Both the position numbers and the translations under genes were made by a program. Positions 1 through 5,395 of a stretch of DNA of 7,174 bases are shown one piece after another (position 1 is the stretch's first letter; every line of letters begins with the position of its first letter). The stretch is from the NCBI GenBank assembly GCA_943329105.2, contig CALQCP020000118.1:1-7174 (forward strand), read 5' to 3'. Below the pieces are notes generated by a model. That model was not told the DNA's origin. It worked only from the letters and a program-made list of their open reading frames with translations, and made no database searches. This DNA comes from Chitinophaga pinensis. Lineage in GTDB: Bacteria > Planctomycetota > Phycisphaerae > Phycisphaerales > SM1A02.

Positions 1-1
1 A

Positions 2-130
2 GGGCGGTTGCTGTTGGATGTGCAGAGGCCATTTCGTGGTTCATACCACGGGGCGACGCCGGAATCGGCCCGGGATCCTTTGAATGAACGCCCGAGTGGC
101 GGCAATCCGGCGCTTGCCGATATTCTCTGA
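2..130 (+). CDS. Possible C-terminal end of an unidentified protein (5' truncated)
   Basis: A + strand frame is open from the window edge for 42 codons and ends at TGA 128-130. About 62% of its codons end in G or C, which fits coding DNA of this composition, and the tail (…NERPSGGNPALADIL) looks like an ordinary hydrophilic protein end. I do not recognise the family. The frame one base earlier is also open from the edge but stops sooner (TGA 85-87) and has slightly fewer G/C-ending codons, so the frame choice is uncertain. If real, the gene lies upstream of ribF in the same direction, separated from it by the octanucleotide array. It could equally be non-coding. Confidence 0.3.
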   Translation, partial: GRLLLDVQRPFRGSYHGATPESARDPLNERPSGGNPALADIL

Positions 131-184
131 GACTTCTCCCCGCGGGACTGGTTCGTCGATTGCTGCCCGCGTTACCCATGTTCC

Positions 185-320
185 GTACGCCCATGAGCCC
201 ATGAGCCCATGAGCCCATGAGCCCATGAGCCCATGAGCCCATGAGCCCATGAGCCCCTGATCCCCCGATTCACTGAGTCACTGATTGAACGAGTCCATGA
301 GTCAATGAGCCAATGATCAT
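185..320 (+). repeat. Decaying 8-bp tandem repeat array running into the ribF start codon
   Basis: Eight exact copies of ATGAGCCC lie head to tail at 193-256. An imperfect unit (gtacgccc) precedes them at 185. Seven degenerate units follow in the same 8-bp register: ctgatccc (257), ccgattca (265), ctgagtca (273), ctgattga (281), acgagtcc (289), atgagtca (297) and atgagcca (305). The next unit position, 313, is the ATG of ribF. The GA at unit positions 3-4 is kept in all 16 units from 193 to 313. Each perfect unit contains ATGA, that is, overlapping start and stop triplets. Because 8 is not a multiple of 3, starts and stops occur in all three frames. Reverse-strand reading gives the low-complexity peptide MGSWAHGL repeated, which is not a real protein. 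The array fills most of the gap between the possible upstream gene end and ribF. Slippage of a short repeat is the simplest origin. Confidence 0.95.
297..316 (+). promoter_or_regulatory. Two overlapping mini-ORFs leading into the ribF start
   Basis: ATG AGT CAA TGA (297-308) and ATG AGC CAA TGA (305-316) overlap each other by ATGA. The second overlaps the ribF ATG (313-315) by the same four bases. No convincing Shine-Dalgarno sequence stands before ribF; the only purine-rich triplet, GAG 307-309, is three bases from the start. ATGA overlaps are the usual geometry of termination-reinitiation between adjacent bacterial genes. Ribosomes finishing the mini-ORF could therefore restart at ribF. The arrangement is directly visible. 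Its use in translation is inference, and it could be a by-product of the repeat. Confidence 0.3.
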
Positions 321-1200
321 CGCGTCCATCGGAAACTTTGACGGCGTGCACCGGGGTCACCAAGCGCTGGTGGCGGCTGCCCGTGCGGCTGCCGGTCCGC
401 AGGGCAAGGTGGTGGCAGTGACCTTCGACCCGCTACCGGTGGCCGTCCTTCGCCCGGACGCCGCGCCCGCCCGACTCACCGGATCCGCGCGTCGCGAAGC
501 ACTGCTTTTGGCATGCGGTTGTGATGCGGTCCATGTCTTGGATCCACGCAGTGGAATTCTGGGAGAGACGCCGGAAGGGTTCATCGAGCACCTCCGTGCG
601 GCGGTCCCCTTTGACGCGATCGCTGAAGGCGCAGACTTTCGATTTGGTCGTGGCCGCAGTGGCGATGTGACCACGCTGGCAGCCATTGGTGCGCGCGTGG
701 GATTCCAGACCATTGAGGTGGCGGAAGTGGACGAAGCCATGAGCGATGGATCCGTGATCGCCGCGCGGAGTACGGCCGTTCGCTGGATGTTGAGTATGGG
801 TCGGGTGGCGGACGCGGCGCGGTTGCTCGGCCGCCCCCACGCCATTGAAGGTGTGGTGGAGCGGGGCGATCAGCGCGGTCGCCTGTTGGGATTTCCAACG
901 GCAAACATCATGGCCCCCGGCATGGCGCTTCCCGCCGACGGCGTCTACGCCGGGCGAGCGATCATCGCTGGTCGCCACTACCAAACCGCCATTTCCGTGG
1001 GTACCAAGCCGACTTTCGGTAGCAGCAGCCGGGTGTGCGAGGCGCACGTCCTTGGTCTGGAGGCGGCGCTTGACAGTTATGGATGGCCCATCGAGGTGCA
1101 CTTTGAACAGTGGCTCCGTTCGCAGTGGCGATTTCCTGGTCCGGATGCGTTGGTTGCGCAGTTGCGCGCCGATGTGGCGCGGACCGCCGCGCTCGCGTAA
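313..1200 (+). CDS. ribF: Bifunctional riboflavin kinase / FMN adenylyltransferase (FAD synthetase) RibF
   Basis: This cytoplasmic enzyme phosphorylates riboflavin to FMN and then adenylylates FMN to FAD. The 295-residue protein has both expected modules. The N-terminal nucleotidyltransferase domain has IGNFDGVHRGH at 6-16, TFDP at 38-41, ADFRFGRGRSGD at 107-118 and a variant of the ST-x-V-R motif at 153-157, followed by ARLLGRP. The C-terminal flavokinase domain has RGRLLGFPTANI at 188-199, DGVYAG at 209-214, GTKPTFG at 230-236 and the conserved Glu 243 in the strand before the domain end. The start at 313 is the only one possible: an in-frame TGA lies at 298-300 and no start codon lies between. 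It leaves just five residues before GNFDG, shorter than many RibF proteins. The start codon is itself a unit of the octanucleotide array. The NrnA-like gene follows after 20 bp, so the two are probably cotranscribed. Confidence 0.95.
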   Translation: MIIASIGNFDGVHRGHQALVAAARAAAGPQGKVVAVTFDPLPVAVLRPDAAPARLTGSARREALLLACGCDAVHVLDPRSGILGETPEGFIEHLRAAVPFDAIAEGADFRFGRGRSGDVTTLAAIGARVGFQTIEVAEVDEAMSDGSVIAARSTAVRWMLSMGRVADAARLLGRPHAIEGVVERGDQRGRLLGFPTANIMAPGMALPADGVYAGRAIIAGRHYQTAISVGTKPTFGSSSRVCEAHVLGLEAALDSYGWPIEVHFEQWLRSQWRFPGPDALVAQLRADVARTAALA

Positions 1201-1220
1201 CGTTATTGATTCAGAAACAC

Positions 1221-2273
1221 ATGGAATATTCATCAACTGTTACCCATGCTGCGCTTGTTGCCCGTCTTCGCGCGGCAAAGCGGCCGTTCCTTACGACCCA
1301 TTTCAAGCCAGACGGCGACGCGATGGGTTCGGTACTCGCCTTGGCGCGCGCGCTTCGCTCCCTGGGCACTGTGGTCGACGCGGTCTTGGCGGGACCAGTG
1401 GATCGATCGATCCGCGGCCTGGCGCTTGAAGGCGAGATTCGCTTCGTTGATCATGGCCTAGCGATACCCAGCGCAGATTGCGATCTGGCGGTGGTCCTTG
1501 ATACCGGCGCGTGGAGTCAGCTTGAGCATTGCCGCGATTGGCTGAAGGATCATCCGGCCCTGGTGGTTGGAATTGATCACCACGCGCGCGGCGATGCAGT
1601 GGCGCCGATGCGCTTGGTTGACCGAGGCTGTGCGAGTTGCACGCAGGTGTTAGTGGCAGTCATTGATGAAATGGGCGTGCCGTTTGGGCCCAGCGCCCGC
1701 ACCGCGCGCAACACCATTGCAGAAGCACTCTTTGTGGGTCTGGCAACCGACACCGGTTGGTTCCGATTTAGCGCCGCAGACGACCGCGTGTTTCAGTTGG
1801 CGGCACGTCTACTCACCTGCGGCGTCGACAAGGACGGGCTCTATCGAACAATTGAGCAGGGCGATGCGCCCGGTCGGCCGCTCCTCACTGGGCGTGCGCT
1901 GAATTCGCTTTCGTATGCGTGCGGCGGACGCGTGGCAATCATGCGCCTGATGCGCTCTGACTTTGCGGAAACTGGCACCCGCGTGGATGATCTTGCCGGG
2001 CTCGTCAACGAACCGATGGGCGTTCGCGAAGTGGATATGAGCGTGTTGCTGGTGGAAAGCGATCCCCAACTGGTGAAGGCGAGTTTCCGCAGTAAGCCTG
2101 CCGCGAACGCGGGCGGCGCATTCATTGATGTCAATCACTTGGCAGCGCACTTTGATGGTGGTGGGCACGTGCATGCTGCGGGTGCGCGGATCCCTGCGTC
2201 CATGGATGAAGCAGTGCGATTGGTGCTCGAAGCCTGTGCGGTCTATTTGGAAGACACGCCGGTCGTGGGCTGA
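1221..2273 (+). CDS. DHH/DHHA1 phosphoesterase, NrnA-like (oligoribonuclease / pAp phosphatase)
   Basis: The 350-residue protein has the full set of manganese-site motifs of the DHH superfamily. These are THFKPDGDAMGS at 26-37 (His27, Asp31, Asp33), the VVLDTG aspartate (94), the DHH triad at 119-121 and ATDTGWFRFS at 175-184. The DHHA1 domain ends in GGGHVHAAG at 313-321, which binds the nucleotide substrate. Length and motif order match NrnA, which in other bacteria degrades 2-5 nt RNA fragments and dephosphorylates pAp to AMP. Related DHH enzymes that cleave cyclic dinucleotides or pApA cannot be excluded from sequence alone. The ATG at 1221 is preferred. Earlier in-frame starts would run back into ribF and add residues with no family motif. 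No Shine-Dalgarno sequence is visible in the 20-bp gap after ribF, so translation may depend on coupling or an SD-independent route. The last 31 bp overlap the convergent lipoprotein gene. Confidence 0.9.
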   Translation: MEYSSTVTHAALVARLRAAKRPFLTTHFKPDGDAMGSVLALARALRSLGTVVDAVLAGPVDRSIRGLALEGEIRFVDHGLAIPSADCDLAVVLDTGAWSQLEHCRDWLKDHPALVVGIDHHARGDAVAPMRLVDRGCASCTQVLVAVIDEMGVPFGPSARTARNTIAEALFVGLATDTGWFRFSAADDRVFQLAARLLTCGVDKDGLYRTIEQGDAPGRPLLTGRALNSLSYACGGRVAIMRLMRSDFAETGTRVDDLAGLVNEPMGVREVDMSVLLVESDPQLVKASFRSKPAANAGGAFIDVNHLAAHFDGGGHVHAAGARIPASMDEAVRLVLEACAVYLEDTPVVG

Positions 2274-2608
2274 CTGGCGCTGGCCACTGGGACAGCACAC
2301 GGTTCAATGGTGAAACCAAGTTTGGTGATCGCGCGCTCGGCGTCAGCTTGGGCAGACGGATTGTTCAATTCCAGCACCGCGCACTTTGATTCAAACGTGC
2401 ACTGCACGCTGTTCACGCCCTTCACTGCGGCTACTTCTGCAGTGATTGCTTCTGCGCACGAGTTGCAGTGCATGCCGGTGACTGTGTAGGCAACCTGTGT
2501 CGTTTGTTTGGTTGCGGCGGTGGCCGCTGCTGGCTTCTGTACGTCACTGCCTGAGCAGCCAGTCAGAGCCAGGACCGTCAACAGTGCTGAAACAAGTGGA
2601 ATGCGCAT
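2243..2608 (-). CDS. Small lipoprotein with a heavy-metal-associated (HMA) domain
   Basis: The 121-residue product starts with a short signal peptide (MRIPLVSALLTVLALTGC) ending in a lipobox, LTG-Cys18. It should be lipid-anchored outside the cytoplasmic membrane. After an Ala/Thr/Gln-rich linker (about 19-38) comes one HMA fold (about 39-102) with the metal-binding loop GMHCNSC at 45-51, the CxxC site that binds soft metals such as Cu(I), Zn(II) or Hg(II) in MerP, CopZ and P-type ATPase domains. Three more cysteines (70, 76, 104) are unusual for this fold. Start 2608 was chosen because the signal peptide begins there; upstream ATGs at 2665 and 2647 add residues made from degenerate octanucleotide units. 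No clear Shine-Dalgarno sequence is seen. The gene lies 69 bp after the transporter gene and may end its operon. The stop (TAG 2243-2245) lies inside the NrnA-like gene. The metal is unknown. Confidence 0.85.
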   Translation of the reverse strand: MRIPLVSALLTVLALTGCSGSDVQKPAAATAATKQTTQVAYTVTGMHCNSCAEAITAEVAAVKGVNSVQCTFESKCAVLELNNPSAQADAERAITKLGFTIEPCAVPVASASQPTTGVSSK

Positions 2609-2623
2609 GAAATGATCGTATGC

Positions 2624-2647
2624 GCGTCCGTGCCCCCACGCGCCCAT
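2624..2647 (-). repeat. Short degenerate relic of the same 8-bp repeat
   Basis: Read on the - strand, three adjacent octamers are ATGGGCGC, GTGGGGGC and ACGGACGC. The reverse-strand unit of the main array near ribF is ATGGGCTC. The peptide phase is also alike: MGAWGHGR here versus MGSWAHGL there. The stretch sits in the 69-bp gap between the transporter stop and the lipoprotein start, so both occurrences are intergenic. Three imperfect units in GC-rich DNA could arise by chance, so confidence is low. Confidence 0.35.
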
Positions 2648-2677
2648 GAAATGCAACAACACCAATGGTTGCCACCA

Positions 2678-5395
2678 TTACGCCGCGCCGCGTCGCTCCG
2701 CATCACTCTGCGTAACTACCAGTCGAAGTCCGCTGTTTTTGGGGCGAAGTCCAATGATCCGCAACATGGCCGGCAACGTCCATACGGCCGTTACCAGGCA
2801 GCATGCGCTGCCCGCGGCCATAGCAATTCCCAAGCTGCGAAGTCCTTGGTGATGTGCCAAGATCAACGCACCAAAGCCGATAGTGGTGGTGAGTGCGGTC
2901 ACAATCACGGCGCGGCGTGTGGAGCCGAAACCATGATCAAGGGCACCCTCATGCGCGCGGTGAGTGATGTGAATGGCGCTATCGATACCAAGCCCAATCA
3001 TGATGGGAATGGCGAAGAAGTTTGCCAGATTGAACGAAGTGCCACATGCTGCCATCAGTCCCACCGTCCAAGCGACGCCGACGGCAAGCGAAGCCAGCGC
3101 AGCAAGCGTTTCGCGGACGTTGCGCAAGTCCACCCAAAGCAAGATGGTCACCATCAAGGTGGCAAGAATCGCCTGTTGCAGGAATGAGCGTTCCATGCTC
3201 TTCATTGATTCGCTGACGGTCATGGGTGCACCGGTCGCGTGCGGATCTTCGGCACGCAGGGCGGTGACGAACTGCTCAAGCGGCCCCACTTCCCACATGT
3301 CGCCGGCGGGGTGCGCCATGACCAAGAAGCGCCCGCCCGGCGAGACCATCTGTGCGCGTACCGCTTCAGGCAGCGCCGAACGCAAGTCGCGGCGCGCTCC
3401 TTCTGCCATTGCCACGAGCGCGGACCGGCTGCGTGCCACGGCGTTGTCGACTGACGAGCGCGCCAACTCAAGCTCTGCGGGTGTGCGCCGTGCCGGCTTC
3501 ACCAAGTCAGCCACGGTGTGGAGCCGCTGCGCCAGCGCACGCATGTTTCCTGCCGCGTTGGCGGCTTCGCCCTCAGCAAAGCGCGAGAGCGTTTCAATCC
3601 GTCGGGCTGCGCTGCGAATTCCGTCCGCGTCCCATTCCGTGGCACGTCGTGGCCGGGCGGGCGCAGCTTCCACGGCGTTGGCAAACTGCATGCGCAGGGC
3701 TGCGCGTTGCGGCGTATCCATGACCACCGCGTCCAGCACACTGCGCACCTGTCCAACTTCTGGGTGCGCGCGCAGTCGTTGCGCGAGCGGCGGGATCTCT
3801 TCCATTGATCCAACAATCAGTGCACCAAACCAACTTGCAGAAGCAGAGTCATCAATCACTCGATGCTCCCAGTCCACGCTTTCCAAGCCGTTGGCTTGCA
3901 ACTTGAGCAGATTGCTTTCAAATCGAATGTGCGTGAATCCGTACCAGCCAGCAGCCAACGCCACGGCGCAGGAAATGATGACTGCACGCCATGCCGCAGC
4001 AGGGCGCAGGGCGCGATCGACGCCTTCGCGCTGCGAGAAGAAGGCAGAACGTGACGCGCTTGATTCGGAGCTCTTCACCAGGCGCGCATCAAAGATCACT
4101 AAGAGCGCTGGCAACATCACCACCATGGCAGCTAATGTCAGCAGTAGCCCAATACCAGACACCACTCCCAATTCGCGCAGCCCTTGGAACTCAGTGAACC
4201 ACGCCAGCAGAAAGACGCCAGCGGATGTCAGTGCTCCGGCCAAGTTGCTGGGCACCGCGGTACGCATCATGTGAATGATGGAAGGCACCGTGGGCAGATG
4301 TCGGCGCGCCTCCAAGTAACGCGCCACCATGTGAATGCCGTAATCAAGACCAACACCCACCAACACCAACATGAAGACGATGCTCAACAGATTGAGTCGG
4401 CCGTAGATCAGTGCAGCGGCGGCATAAGTGAGCGCACAACCAACCATGAATGCCAAGAGCGCCAAGAGCGGCAACTTAACTCCGCGAAATACACCCATAA
4501 ACAGGGCAGTACAGAGCACCAGTCCAACAATGCTGGAGACATTCATGTCGGAGTTGGTGGTAGCCATTTCGTCTGCTTGCAGAACGGGCTTGCCAGTCAA
4601 TCCAATGGAAATGTCAGGATTCGCAGCGCGCGCCTCGGCCATCGCGGAACGAATGGCTGCCAGCGGTTCGTCAATGACTTCAAAGCGGGAGAAATCCTTG
4701 CGCGGCATCACGCCGATGAACAGCAGTCGACCACTATCGCTGGTGAGGTAGCGCGTCTCGCGCGGAGTGCCAAGAAATTCGGGTGCGTCGGGCGCAGCCG
4801 AAGCAATGGCGGCCAATTCCAGAAATGCTGCGGCGCCTTCACGCTCCGCCTGCTCGCGGGGCATGAAGAGTCCGTCAGATACCAAGCGATCAAGTCGGCG
4901 TCGTGCATCAGCGAGTACTGATCCGGTTCCGGCATCGGAGGCGAGTATTGGCAGTGCGTCGCGACCTTCCACAAGTCCGGCAAGCTCAGTGGTGGGCATC
5001 GCCCAAGTGGCCACGCGCATTTGCTCGGGCACGGTGATCCGCGAGTTGATGTGTTCAATGCTGGGCGCCTTGCGCAGGCGGGCATCGATCATGTCAACAG
5101 CAAATTGTGCGGACCCGGTATGCAGCGTGCCGTCGGGGGCGGTGGCGTCAATGACTACCCAGGCGTGCTCAAGATCGCCAAATTCCTTGATAAATCGCAG
5201 GTATTCCGCCACGTACGGGCGGTCGTTACCCATCAGGGAATCAGTGTTGGCGTCCAGACGAACGCGGTTCCAACTCCAGGCAACGGCAACGGTTGCCAAG
5301 AGCAGACAGGTCACCACCACTGCGACTGGCGCGGCAACGATCCACCGCGCCAAGCGATCAGCGGAGCGGTGTCGGAAGGACTGCTCTTCAGTCAC
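2678..5395 (-). CDS. RND/MMPL-family exporter, HpnN-like
   Basis: This 905-residue inner-membrane protein has the two-fold RND plan: TM1 (about 18-40), a large periplasmic loop (45-280), TM2-TM6 (about 285-435), TM7 (about 468-486), a second periplasmic loop (490-735) and TM8-TM12 (about 738-880). Both halves carry the MMPL-type charged motif in the fourth helix of the repeat, GVGLDYGIH (Asp351) and GLGIDSAIH (Asp805), expected to serve proton coupling. The segment from LPEAVRAQMVSPGGR through HATGAPMTVSESM resembles HpnN, which carries hopanoids to the outer membrane in proteobacteria. General MMPL lipid exporters share much of this. Loop 2 has a long Ala/Arg/Glu-rich helical stretch (about 585-680). 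The start is GTG at 5395, overlapping the aminotransferase stop as GTGA. GGG six bases upstream is a weak Shine-Dalgarno sequence, and no closer in-frame start exists. The two genes should be translationally coupled. The substrate is inferred only. Confidence 0.85.
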   Translation of the reverse strand: MTEEQSFRHRSADRLARWIVAAPVAVVVTCLLLATVAVAWSWNRVRLDANTDSLMGNDRPYVAEYLRFIKEFGDLEHAWVVIDATAPDGTLHTGSAQFAVDMIDARLRKAPSIEHINSRITVPEQMRVATWAMPTTELAGLVEGRDALPILASDAGTGSVLADARRRLDRLVSDGLFMPREQAEREGAAAFLELAAIASAAPDAPEFLGTPRETRYLTSDSGRLLFIGVMPRKDFSRFEVIDEPLAAIRSAMAEARAANPDISIGLTGKPVLQADEMATTNSDMNVSSIVGLVLCTALFMGVFRGVKLPLLALLAFMVGCALTYAAAALIYGRLNLLSIVFMLVLVGVGLDYGIHMVARYLEARRHLPTVPSIIHMMRTAVPSNLAGALTSAGVFLLAWFTEFQGLRELGVVSGIGLLLTLAAMVVMLPALLVIFDARLVKSSESSASRSAFFSQREGVDRALRPAAAWRAVIISCAVALAAGWYGFTHIRFESNLLKLQANGLESVDWEHRVIDDSASASWFGALIVGSMEEIPPLAQRLRAHPEVGQVRSVLDAVVMDTPQRAALRMQFANAVEAAPARPRRATEWDADGIRSAARRIETLSRFAEGEAANAAGNMRALAQRLHTVADLVKPARRTPAELELARSSVDNAVARSRSALVAMAEGARRDLRSALPEAVRAQMVSPGGRFLVMAHPAGDMWEVGPLEQFVTALRAEDPHATGAPMTVSESMKSMERSFLQQAILATLMVTILLWVDLRNVRETLAALASLAVGVAWTVGLMAACGTSFNLANFFAIPIMIGLGIDSAIHITHRAHEGALDHGFGSTRRAVIVTALTTTIGFGALILAHHQGLRSLGIAMAAGSACCLVTAVWTLPAMLRIIGLRPKNSGLRLVVTQSDAERRGAA

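Noticed and set aside
35..50. Perfect 6-bp stem (CGTGGT/ACCACG) with a 4-base loop
   Set aside because: No T-tract follows and it sits within a probable coding tail, so it is not a convincing terminator or operator.
41..363. Reverse-strand ORFs encoding repeated MGSWAHGL peptides
   Set aside because: They are translations of the 8-bp array extended into neighbouring DNA. Low-complexity and without any family signal.
1110..1220. Longer start for the NrnA-like protein, 37 residues upstream
   Set aside because: It would overlap ribF by about 90 bp, and the added residues do not resemble the DHH family. The ATG at 1221 gives the usual length.
433..1236. 267-codon antisense ORF across ribF
   Set aside because: It lies fully opposite a well-supported ribF. 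The protein has no recognisable motifs, and long antisense frames are expected in GC-rich genes.
2275..2286. TGGC-GCTG-GCCA hairpin just after the NrnA-like stop codon
   Set aside because: A four-base stem with no T-run, located within the lipoprotein coding region; too weak for a terminator.
2609..2665. Longer start for the HMA lipoprotein
   Set aside because: The extra residues come from degenerate octamer repeats and would bury the signal peptide that starts at 2608.
2973..4274. 433-codon + strand ORF inside the exporter gene
   Set aside because: It is a shadow of the exporter: Ser/Arg/Ala-rich with no domain signal, while the - strand frame has clear membrane helices and MMPL motifs.
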